Source: Caldilineaceae bacterium
GTDB lineage: Bacteria; Chloroflexota; Anaerolineae; Caldilineales; Caldilineaceae
Length of the DNA stretch: 64,000 nt
Assembly (NCBI GenBank): GCA_022823185.1
Contig: JAJDXQ010000019.1
Location: forward strand, 1 to 64,000
Direction of reading: 5' to 3'
The position numbers and the translations under genes are program-made. Shown piece by piece: positions 43,664 through 51,059 of the stretch (positions are counted from its first letter, which is position 1; each line of letters starts with the position of its first letter). Below the pieces are notes generated by a model. That model worked only from the letters and a program-made list of their open reading frames with translations, ran no database searches and was not told the DNA's origin.

Positions 43664-44947
43664 TTAGTCGACCTGAAAGCCTTCCAGGTCGCCGATATTG
43701 TCGACCACCTTGGTCACGGCGTCCAGGTACAGCTCCATCTGGTCGGGCCCGTTGGGGGCGGAGAGATCCGGTTGCAGGAAGTTGAACTCCCGGTCCACCA
43801 ACTCCTCGGTTACGGGCAGCGAGCCGATCGAGTAGTCCGCTTCGCCGTCATAATGGGGGCATTGGAAGGGGCAGCCGTGCCCGTACACGTTCTTCTCCTG
43901 GAAGATGGCGCGGTGGTGGATCGGCCCGGACGGCATCGGTTTGCCACCGGGGTGGAAAAGGAAGTTGGCGCTGTTGACGTAGGTGAGAGCGGTGACGCCT
44001 TCAGCGTTGATCGCCTTGACGAACGTCTCCCTGGGCACGCCCAACTCTTCTTCGTTGTAGAGGCTGGAATACATGTGGTAGACGTGCTTGTTCCCGGGCG
44101 CGACGTAGGGCGGCGTGATCCCCTTCACCTTGCTCAGCTCCTGGGTGAGGAGCTCGCAGTTGGCGATGCGGGCGTCGTTGGCCTCCTCGAAGGTCTCCAG
44201 CGCCTCGTAAGCGACGGTCATCGCGTAGCGGTCGATGCGGTGGTTGTCGCCGTAACCGCCGGTTGACGCGTACTTGAGCAGATCGGAGTTGGTGAGGATC
44301 TTGGACAGCGTAGAGGGATGCTGCCCGCCCAGCGCGCCGCGCTCGTAGTATTCGCGGCTGTTGGTCGTCATCACCCCGCCGCTGGTGGCGGCGATCGGTT
44401 TGCCGGCGAAGCTGAAACAGGTGATGTCGGCGATGCCGCCGATGATCTGTCCGTCCACGTAGGCGCCGGTGGCCTGCGCGGAGTCTTCGATGAGCACGAT
44501 ATCGTGTTCGCGGGCGATGGCGAGCAGCTCCTTCAGATCGACCGGATGGCCGTAGAGATCGACCGCGATGATCGCCTTTGTGCGGTGGGTGATCTTGCGG
44601 CGCACGTCCTCCGGGTCGAGCGTGAAGGTCTTGGGATCGACGTCGGCGAAGATCGGCACCGCGTTGTTGTGCATGATGCAGCTTACGCTGGCGATCCAGG
44701 TAAAGGAGGGCACGATCACCTCATCCCCCGGGCCGGCCTGCGCGGCCGTGAGGGCCGAGTTCAGCGCCACCTGTCCGGACGAGACGGGCAGGGCGTATTC
44801 GACCTGCATCTTCCTGGCGAACGCTTCCGAAAACTCTTCCCAGCTTGGCGCGTCGCCCCGCTCCCACATCGGCGACCGCATGTGCGGGCCCGATTGCGGC
44901 TCGGTGGTGACGGCCTTCTCGCCGCCGAGTAGGGCTAACTTGCTCAT
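43664..44947 (-). CDS. DegT/DnrJ/EryC1/StrS-family PLP aminotransferase
   Basis: A 427-residue sugar aminotransferase-type enzyme. Hallmarks are ALPVSSGQVALNSALTAAQAGPGDEVIVPSF near residue 55-85, VLIEDSAQATGAYVDGQ (PLP ring-stacking region), and the Schiff-base Lys in CFSFAGKPIAATSGG. AGGAGCTGCAG precedes ATG at 44947. It begins a three-gene minus-strand unit with two PhyH oxygenases and faces the CUT1 sugar transporter across back-to-back promoters. It probably aminates a keto-sugar or cyclitol; the substrate is unknown. Confidence 0.93.
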   Translation of the reverse strand: MSKLALLGGEKAVTTEPQSGPHMRSPMWERGDAPSWEEFSEAFARKMQVEYALPVSSGQVALNSALTAAQAGPGDEVIVPSFTWIASVSCIMHNNAVPIFADVDPKTFTLDPEDVRRKITHRTKAIIAVDLYGHPVDLKELLAIAREHDIVLIEDSAQATGAYVDGQIIGGIADITCFSFAGKPIAATSGGVMTTNSREYYERGALGGQHPSTLSKILTNSDLLKYASTGGYGDNHRIDRYAMTVAYEALETFEEANDARIANCELLTQELSKVKGITPPYVAPGNKHVYHMYSSLYNEEELGVPRETFVKAINAEGVTALTYVNSANFLFHPGGKPMPSGPIHHRAIFQEKNVYGHGCPFQCPHYDGEADYSIGSLPVTEELVDREFNFLQPDLSAPNGPDQMELYLDAVTKVVDNIGDLEGFQVD

Positions 44948-45130
44948 CTGCAGCTCCTGTGTGTGGTGGTTTGCGGCCGGCGCCCCGTCTGCGCTTCACC
45001 GGCTAGGGGTGTTGGACAACGCATGGAAAAACGAGAAAGTGATAAAGTCAAGAACTGTTCACACTCCTGGGGTCTCGTACTCCTCGTTCAGGGGAACAAA
45101 GGCTTATAGAGCAGCGTGCGCGCTCGGACC

Positions 45131-45158
45131 ATCATAGCATAGGGAGTCGGCAAGTCAA
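45131..45158 (-). promoter_or_regulatory. Promoter of the DegT-PhyH-PhyH unit
   Basis: Minus strand TTGACT (45158-45153), 16 bases, TATGAT (45136-45131): 5/6 matches to both consensus boxes. It lies 184 bases upstream of the DegT start codon. Confidence 0.6.
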
Positions 45159-45183
45159 CCGCTGCGCAACAGAATTACGGCGA

Positions 45184-45212
45184 TAGACAAAGAGTACCCA
45201 TCCGATTATACT
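45184..45212 (+). promoter_or_regulatory. Promoter of the CUT1 sugar transporter operon
   Basis: Plus strand TAGACA (45184-45189), 17 bases, TATACT (45207-45212): 5/6 matches to both boxes with ideal spacing. It lies 215 bases before the binding-protein start. Confidence 0.6.
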
Positions 45213-45427
45213 TACGCCGCGTTCCAGTGGAGCAAAAACACGTCGCCCAACCCCTTCAGCGCTACAGGAGGGTCGATTCCAGTAGAAAACCGACAGTTCC
45301 TCCGATTCACCAGGTCAAGCGACAATTGGCTGCGGGCCTCACCGTTGGTGGCCTGCACCGTTGACCGAATCCATGCCGGCTCAGACCGGAATTCCTATTT
45401 CACAATCTTACAGAAAGGAAAGGAACG

Positions 45428-46924
45428 ATGACAGACCGTGCAGTTTCTCGACGCGCATTTCTTAAGACGGCAGGTGTCGCGACATTAGGGGTAGGCTTGG
45501 CGGCCTGCCAGGCGCCGATGGCCCCCGCGGGCGGCGACGACGACGGCGCGATGGGCGAGCCCAAGGAGTTGGTTACGTATTGGGGCGGCTGGACGCCCAC
45601 CCAGAGCATGGAACGTTCCGAAGACAACCCGCTGCCGCACAACAAGGTCCTTGAGGTGCTGGACGGGTACACGGAGCAACACCCCGACGTGAGCATCGAG
45701 TGGATCCGCGTTCCCCAGGGCATCAGCGGCCGTGAATGGACGATCGCGCAGCAGACCGCGGGGACGATTCCCCACATCACCACACACCCGCACTGGCACA
45801 TCAAGGACGACTTGGATAAGAACTGGTGGACAGATCTGACGCCTTACTTCAACCAGCCGAACCCCTACATCCCGGCGGGCGACCCCGGCAGCGAGAAGTG
45901 GGTCGACCAGTTCTACCCGATCCCAACCGGTGAAACGCTGATGCGCGGCGGTTACTACAACATCGTCTTCGGCCTCATCACCACCTTCTTCTACTACAAC
46001 GTCGACTGGTTCAACGATCTGGGCGTTGACGAGCCCAAGAACTACGCCGAATTCCTCTCCGTCTGCCAGGCCTTCCGCGATGAAGGTATTGACGCCTATG
46101 GCGGCTGGACCGGCCCCGTTGACGATACCGACCACTGGTACCGCCTGCAAATGGGCGGGATGCTCATGGCCGGCGAGATCGAGCCGCAGGTCAACCCCGA
46201 CCGCGGCACGGCCACCCGCGAGGAGGTTGCCTGCGCCGTTGAAAATGGCATCTACCACGCCCACCTGCCCCAATACCGGGATTGGATGGAGCTGTGGAAA
46301 GAAAATGTGCAGTACCGGCCTGCGGACTGGACCACCCGCGCCACCGACTCCCATTCGCGCTTCCTCAACAAGATCGAGCCGATCATGGAAAACGGCACCT
46401 GGTCCTTCCCCCGCCTGCAGTACGATCCGCTGGTCGACTTCGAGTGGAGCACCTTCTTCGCGCCGGTTGTGACCAAAGAGAGCAGCGCCTATGCCACCGA
46501 CCCGCCGACACCTGCCTGGCCCATTGGCGGTCCCGTGGGCGACCAGGTGGCAGTCACCACCCGTTCCGAGAAGGACGGCGTGATCGATACCGCAATCGAC
46601 CTGATGCGCTGGATTTCGGTGCCGGACAATCTGTATACGATCCAGTCCGAGATCGGCACCACCATGCCCAATGTCAAGAACGTACCGGTCGACCCCCGCT
46701 TCGGGGATGCGTTTGAACTGCTGACGCAGCAGATTGGTGAGTCGCAGATGTTCGTGTACGAAGTGGTGACGATGGACGGAGAGTCGGCGGAGCAGACCGG
46801 CCAGGCCTGGCGCTCCTACATGCTGGATCAGATGGACCTGGACACCGCCCTGGACATCATCCAGGAGTCTTTCGCCGCCTACGCTGACCGCTTCATCGAA
46901 GTGGAAGGGTTGGACTGTTCGTAA
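45428..46924 (+). CDS. Sugar ABC substrate-binding lipoprotein (family 1, CUT1)
   Basis: A 498-residue extracytoplasmic binding protein. It has the twin-arginine motif SRRAFLK (residues 7-13), a hydrophobic core and lipobox L-A-A-C with Cys27, then a Gly/Asp linker. The family-1 body has VTYWGGWTP, SRFLNKIEPIMENGTWSFP and many Trp and Tyr residues typical of sugar stacking. AAAGGAAAGGA precedes the ATG. It is the first gene of an operon of binding protein, PhyH and two permeases, followed by a strong hairpin at 46933-46982. Ligand is probably a mono- or oligosaccharide. Confidence 0.94.
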   Translation: MTDRAVSRRAFLKTAGVATLGVGLAACQAPMAPAGGDDDGAMGEPKELVTYWGGWTPTQSMERSEDNPLPHNKVLEVLDGYTEQHPDVSIEWIRVPQGISGREWTIAQQTAGTIPHITTHPHWHIKDDLDKNWWTDLTPYFNQPNPYIPAGDPGSEKWVDQFYPIPTGETLMRGGYYNIVFGLITTFFYYNVDWFNDLGVDEPKNYAEFLSVCQAFRDEGIDAYGGWTGPVDDTDHWYRLQMGGMLMAGEIEPQVNPDRGTATREEVACAVENGIYHAHLPQYRDWMELWKENVQYRPADWTTRATDSHSRFLNKIEPIMENGTWSFPRLQYDPLVDFEWSTFFAPVVTKESSAYATDPPTPAWPIGGPVGDQVAVTTRSEKDGVIDTAIDLMRWISVPDNLYTIQSEIGTTMPNVKNVPVDPRFGDAFELLTQQIGESQMFVYEVVTMDGESAEQTGQAWRSYMLDQMDLDTALDIIQESFAAYADRFIEVEGLDCS

Positions 46925-46932
46925 CGAGGATT

Positions 46933-46982
46933 GAGGTGAGAGGAGTGGGAGGTATGCAACTGCCTCTCGCTCCTCTTGCCTC
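46933..46982 (+). terminator. 21-bp G-U-tolerant hairpin after the sugar-binding-protein gene
   Basis: Arm GAGGTGAGAGGAGTGGGAGG(T) at 46933-46953 can pair along its whole length with 46962-46982, using 16 Watson-Crick and 5 G-U pairs, with loop ATGCAACT. It starts eight bases after the binding-protein stop codon. It is likely an mRNA stabiliser that raises binding-protein levels relative to the genes downstream. No T-run. Confidence 0.6.
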
Positions 46983-46996
46983 TTTGCAGGGATTTA

Positions 46997-47791
46997 ATGA
47001 AAACGGAACTTTCCGCACGACAGGTCGAATTCTACCGGGAGGACGGTTACCTCGTCATTGGTGATCTGTTGGATGGTGAGGAGTTGGGGAGATGGCGCGC
47101 AGCGCTGGCCGACGGCATGGCGCGCCACTTCAGGATCAACGGGCGCCACAACCAGGGACGCGACGACCACTACGAAGGTGTCTTCGTCCAGTGCGTGAAC
47201 TTGTGGAAAACGAGCGAGGAGATCAAGACGCTGGTGACCGACCGGCGGCTGGGGAGACTGGCCACCGAGTTGGCAGGCGTCAATGGCGTCCGCTTGTACC
47301 ACGACCACGCCTTGGTAAAGGAGCCTTGGGCGCATCCGACCAACTGGCACGTGGACAACGCGATGGACCCCTTCCATTCGCGGCAGTCGATCATGCTGTG
47401 GGTGGCGCTCGACGACGCCACGCTGCAGAACGGCTGCATGTATTTTCTGCCGGGGACGCATAATAGCAGCCGCTTTGATGTGACCGGCAACCTGAACGAG
47501 GCGAAGATCGACGGCCTGTTGGAGGAATATCCCGAGTGGAGGGAGATCGAGCCGGCCGCGGCGGAGGTCAAGGCGGGCGGCGGCGTCTTCATCAATGGGA
47601 TGATCGCCCATGCGGCCGGCCCCAACATGACGACCCAGCCGCGGCGCGCGCTGTCGATGCTGTTCATGCCCGAAGGCGCGCTGTACAACGGCCGGCCGGC
47701 TGCGCTGCCGGCGGAGGTGGCCGAGCGGCTGCGCGTGGGTGATGTGATTGCAGACGACGAATATCTGCCCCTGATTTACGCAAATGACTAG
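46997..47791 (+). CDS. PhyH-family Fe(II)/2-oxoglutarate dioxygenase inside a sugar ABC operon
   Basis: A 264-residue PhyH enzyme. The iron site is His118/Asp120 in TNWHVDNAMDPF; the distal His is in GMIAHAAGPNMTTQPRRA with the 2-oxoglutarate-binding Arg after it. Start ATG at 46997; an upstream in-frame start at 46976 would lie in the hairpin and is unlikely. It lies between the binding-protein and the permease genes, with the next gene starting 51 bases after its stop codon. That position suggests the imported ligand, or a product derived from it, is its substrate. Confidence 0.93.
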   Translation: MKTELSARQVEFYREDGYLVIGDLLDGEELGRWRAALADGMARHFRINGRHNQGRDDHYEGVFVQCVNLWKTSEEIKTLVTDRRLGRLATELAGVNGVRLYHDHALVKEPWAHPTNWHVDNAMDPFHSRQSIMLWVALDDATLQNGCMYFLPGTHNSSRFDVTGNLNEAKIDGLLEEYPEWREIEPAAAEVKAGGGVFINGMIAHAAGPNMTTQPRRALSMLFMPEGALYNGRPAALPAEVAERLRVGDVIADDEYLPLIYAND

Positions 47792-47842
47792 CGGTTGGCA
47801 CAGTTCACGATTCACGAACCACTGAAGGATGAGGATGCGCTG

Positions 47843-48802
47843 ATGGCTGTAAAAGAGATGCCCGCCCTGCCCGAAACCGCGGTCCAAGCCGCGGACGTAC
47901 AGGAACGCAGAAAGCCGCTCGGAAAACGAATCTACGAAGGGCGCGTCGCCTACACGATGCTCGCCCCCACCTTCGTCTTCCTCATCGTCTTCATGTACTA
48001 TCCCGCCCTGTTGGGGCTGTACAGGTCGGTGTACAAGTGGGCTCCGGGCTTGTCTGCGGATTTTGTGGGCCTGGGCAACTTTGTCCAACTCTTCACCAAA
48101 GACCGTGTATTCCTGAACTCGATGGACCACATGCTGCAGCTGGCGGCCTGGTATGTTGTCTCCACGGTAGGCGTATCTCTTTTTATCGCGGTTCTGATCC
48201 ACCGGCTGCGGGGCGGGAGGGCGCAGTATACGTTCCGGTTGGGGATGATTCTGCCGGTGGTTATTCCTGCGATCGTGCCGCTGATGCTGTGGAAATTCAT
48301 CTACGATGTCAAGGTCGGCCCGCTGAATGCGATTCTGATATGGGCAGGATTGGAAGAGTGGACGCGAGCGTGGCTGTCGGACCCGAATGTGGCGCTGTAT
48401 GCAGTGATGCTGCGCAACTTCCCGTGGGTGGACGGGGTAGCCATCCTGATTCTGCTGGCGGGCCTGCAGGCGATCCCTTACGAGATCGTCGAAAGCGCGA
48501 TGATCGACGGGGCCTCAGAGATGCGGCGTTTCTGGTCGATCGAGCTGCCGCTGATCGCCGGCCAGATCAAGCTGATTTCGGTGCTGACGATCATGTGGGG
48601 TGTCCAGGAATTTACCGCCGTCTTTGCAATGACGCAGGGCGGGCCGATCAACAGCACGATGGTGCCGGGGATGTGGATGTTCTTTAACGCCTTCCGCATC
48701 AACAAGATGGGCTACGCTTCCGCCATCGGCGTCGTCTTGTTCCTCCTCACCCTGGTGCTGACGCTGATCAATATGAAATACATTACAACTGAGGAATACT
48801 AA
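47843..48802 (+). CDS. Sugar ABC permease (MalF/UgpA type)
   Basis: A 319-residue permease with about six helices. It has the cytoplasmic N-terminal region, AYTMLAPTFVFLIVFMYYPALLGLYRSVYKW, and the EAA loop EIVESAMIDGASEMRRFWSIELP near residue 230. The most likely start is ATG at 47843 (GAGG eight bases upstream); a TTG at 47795 is in frame but poorer. It pairs with the permease at 48905. No MsmK/MalK-type ATPase gene is in the window, so a shared ATPase elsewhere is expected. Confidence 0.94.
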   Translation: MAVKEMPALPETAVQAADVQERRKPLGKRIYEGRVAYTMLAPTFVFLIVFMYYPALLGLYRSVYKWAPGLSADFVGLGNFVQLFTKDRVFLNSMDHMLQLAAWYVVSTVGVSLFIAVLIHRLRGGRAQYTFRLGMILPVVIPAIVPLMLWKFIYDVKVGPLNAILIWAGLEEWTRAWLSDPNVALYAVMLRNFPWVDGVAILILLAGLQAIPYEIVESAMIDGASEMRRFWSIELPLIAGQIKLISVLTIMWGVQEFTAVFAMTQGGPINSTMVPGMWMFFNAFRINKMGYASAIGVVLFLLTLVLTLINMKYITTEEY

Positions 48803-48904
48803 AATCAGTTTTTGGTTGTCAGTTTCTGGTTTGTGGTAACACCCGCTGGTGCGGGGAAAGAACGAAAAAGACGAAACGATACACTGCGGTTGGGAGTTAA
48901 TGCG

Positions 48905-49783
48905 ATGAGTGCGGCGCGAACGGAGACGAGAGAACTATACAGACGCAGCAGGAGCGAGCAGGTGGGCGTTTTCCTGCGCGGGGACTGGTGGCGGATTCTG
49001 TTATTGGGTCTGTTCCTGGTGGGGGGAATTGCGCCGCTGGTGATGGCCTTCCTGATTTCGCTGAAGACGATCCCGCAGTTTGCCCGGCAGCCATTTGCGC
49101 TGACATTCCCGCTGCACTGGGAGAACTACGGGTTTGCCTTTGAGATCGTGCTGGAATTCATCAAGAACAGCATGATCGTTAGCGGCGTGACGGTGATAGG
49201 CGTCCTGTTGCTGGCGTCGCTGTCGGCCTATGCGTTCGGGATACTGGAATTTCCGGCGCGGCAGGTGCTGTTCTACCTGGTGCTGTCGCTGATGATGGTG
49301 CCTTCGGCGATGACGCTGATCCCCTCGTTTGTGCTGGTGAAGGATCTCGGTCTGATGAATACGTATTGGGCGATGATCCTGCCATGGATCGCGAGCGGAC
49401 AGGTCTTTGCGATGTTTATCCTGCGCACTTTCTTTGAAAGCCTGCCGAAAGAGCTGTTCGACGCCGCGCGCATTGACGGCGCCAGCGAGTGGCAGGGTTA
49501 CTGGCGGATTGCGCTGCCGCTCAGCAAGTCGATGCTGGGCGTGGCCGCGATTCTGAACATTCTGGGCACGTGGAACAACCTGATCTGGCCCTACCTGACC
49601 ATCCAGAAGCAGGCGCTCCTGCCTCTGACGCCGGGTCTGTGGGCCTATCAGACGGAGTACTTCACCCGCTACGGGCTGACGATGGCAGGACTGTTGCTCG
49701 GCTCGATCCCTCTGGTTATCCTCTTCGTCTTTACCAGCCGCTGGTTCGTCGCCGGCCTCACTTCAGGCGCGATTAAGGTCTGA
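48905..49783 (+). CDS. Sugar ABC permease (MalG/UgpE type)
   Basis: A 292-residue permease. The first helix is WRILLLGLFLVGGIAPLVMAFLISLK, followed by FALTFPLHWENYGFAFE, and the EAA loop is PKELFDAARIDGASEWQGYWRIALP near residue 190. Start ATG at 48905 follows GGGAG; the in-frame extension upstream to 48812 is not plausible. It ends the operon. The gap before it includes TCAGTTTTTGGTTGTCAGTTTCTGG, a degenerate member of the GGTCAGT intergenic family. Confidence 0.94.
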   Translation: MSAARTETRELYRRSRSEQVGVFLRGDWWRILLLGLFLVGGIAPLVMAFLISLKTIPQFARQPFALTFPLHWENYGFAFEIVLEFIKNSMIVSGVTVIGVLLLASLSAYAFGILEFPARQVLFYLVLSLMMVPSAMTLIPSFVLVKDLGLMNTYWAMILPWIASGQVFAMFILRTFFESLPKELFDAARIDGASEWQGYWRIALPLSKSMLGVAAILNILGTWNNLIWPYLTIQKQALLPLTPGLWAYQTEYFTRYGLTMAGLLLGSIPLVILFVFTSRWFVAGLTSGAIKV

Positions 49784-50006
49784 TTTTCTCGCAACCGCTT
49801 CGCCCCCGAATCGGTCATCAACCACCCCGCGTCAAATCTGACCGCCGCGGCATCGTCAATAACGCCGACCGCAAGGCGGGCAACAGACCAAGAGAGATAG
49901 ACACAGACGTCGAATCGGGGGAGTTCGACCTGGTCCGACGTTTTCGCGTTAGGTACTGTACAGGAGAGTCTGAGAAATGTGATTCAGACCTGCATCGGAG
50001 GAGGAA

Positions 50007-50771
50007 ATGACCCGCAGAATCAAGCTTGTAGTCGTTGCCATTGCATTCTATCTGCTTGGCATCGGAACGACAGTAGCAGTGGCCCAAGGAAATCTTACCC
50101 TGGAGGGGCTGGCAGAGAGCTTGGCCGCTCTTACAGGGAGGGTGGACAGAATAGAGAAAAGGTTGTCGGCCTTGGAAGAATCACCGGAGCCAACGTCAAC
50201 GCGGAGGCCAACGTCGACCCGAAGACCTACTTCCACGCGAAGACCGACGTCTACGCCACAGGCGAACACAATCACAATCAACAGAACTTCGAATGTTCGC
50301 AGCGGGCCAGGTACGAATTACAACGTTGTCGGCCAGTCGGAAGTAGGCACTGTGTACCGGGTAACGGGCAGGAACGCCTCCGGAGACTGGTATCGCATCG
50401 ACTACAGAGGGCAAGTGGCTTGGATATGGTCCGGATTGGCGAACAATCGCAGTCTGACAGTGCCAATTGTAAGGACGCCGGTACCGCCACCCAGCAGCCA
50501 GCCCGCCCCGACTCCCGCGCGTGACACACAGAGAATAATCATTGAAGAGACCCGCCAGTCCTATTGGGCTGCTCCGTCTGAAACTGACTGGCGAGGAACA
50601 CTCATTCCCGGACCGGGGAAATACGCCGTACCTCCCGGTGAGTACGTCTATGTATGCACAAAGACGGGTAATCGCTTCTGGCACAAGATACTTGTGCCTG
50701 GGGCTCCTGACGGTTGGGTTTGGATCAGGGCAGTCGTCTATTTTCTGGACGAAGTCTACTGCGATCAGTAA
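50007..50771 (+). CDS. Exported SH3-domain protein with Thr/Arg/Pro linker repeats
   Basis: A 254-residue protein. An N-terminal hydrophobic segment (LVVVAIAFYLLGIGTTVAVAQG) is a signal peptide or anchor. It is followed by a short coiled-coil-like stretch (LAALTGRVDRIEKRLSALEES), three perfect TSTRRP repeats, and a bacterial SH3 domain (about 90-150, with SNVRSGPGTNYNVVGQ and GDWYRIDYRGQVAWIW). A Pro-rich linker leads to a C-terminal beta-rich domain ending in YCDQ. GGAGGAGG precedes the ATG. Cell-envelope binding is likely for SH3_3 domains. It is followed at once by a perfect hairpin (50783-50810). Not obviously linked to its neighbours. Confidence 0.85.
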   Translation: MTRRIKLVVVAIAFYLLGIGTTVAVAQGNLTLEGLAESLAALTGRVDRIEKRLSALEESPEPTSTRRPTSTRRPTSTRRPTSTPQANTITINRTSNVRSGPGTNYNVVGQSEVGTVYRVTGRNASGDWYRIDYRGQVAWIWSGLANNRSLTVPIVRTPVPPPSSQPAPTPARDTQRIIIEETRQSYWAAPSETDWRGTLIPGPGKYAVPPGEYVYVCTKTGNRFWHKILVPGAPDGWVWIRAVVYFLDEVYCDQ

Positions 50772-50782
50772 GTTTTTCCTCA

Positions 50783-50810
50783 CGGAGCGCTTGTATAAGC
50801 AAGCGCTCCG
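50783..50810 (+). terminator. Hairpin terminator of the SH3 protein gene
   Basis: CGGAGCGCTTG (50783-50793), loop TATAAG, CAAGCGCTCCG (50800-50810): an 11-bp perfect stem starting 12 bases after the stop codon. No T-run follows, so it may stop transcription inefficiently. Confidence 0.6.
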
Positions 50811-50851
50811 AACCTCTCCCACCGCCAGCGGTCCTTCTCCCGGCAACAGGT

Positions 50852-50880
50852 TTGAAAGCCTCATCGCCTGCGATTACAAT
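50852..50880 (+). promoter_or_regulatory. Promoter of the rhamnosidase/deoxysugar cluster
   Basis: TTGAAA (50852-50857), 17 bases, TACAAT (50875-50880): 5/6 matches to both boxes with ideal spacing. It lies just after the SH3 gene hairpin and 180 bases before the rhamnosidase start. Confidence 0.55.
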
Positions 50881-51059
50881 GAAGGCCGTCCCTCAGTTCA
50901 CATACGGCTATCTATACCTCCGCCACATGTTCTGCTCCTTGGCCTACAATGTAGCACCTGCCTGCAGCAGCGTCCTTCTGCAATTACCCAGCAGCCGCAT
51001 TCCAGGAGTCTCTCTCCCGCTTCAGCAGACCCCAAAACGCAAAACCTAGAGCTCCCAAA

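Larger units (their letters stand above)
44948..45427. other. Divergent intergenic region with two promoters
   Basis: This 480-base gap separates the minus-strand DegT/PhyH unit from the plus-strand sugar transporter operon. It holds no gene. It contains two good back-to-back promoter candidates (45131-45158 minus and 45184-45212 plus) whose -35 boxes are only 25 bases apart, so a single bound regulator could control both. Leaders of about 180 and 215 bases follow on the two sides. Confidence 0.6.
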
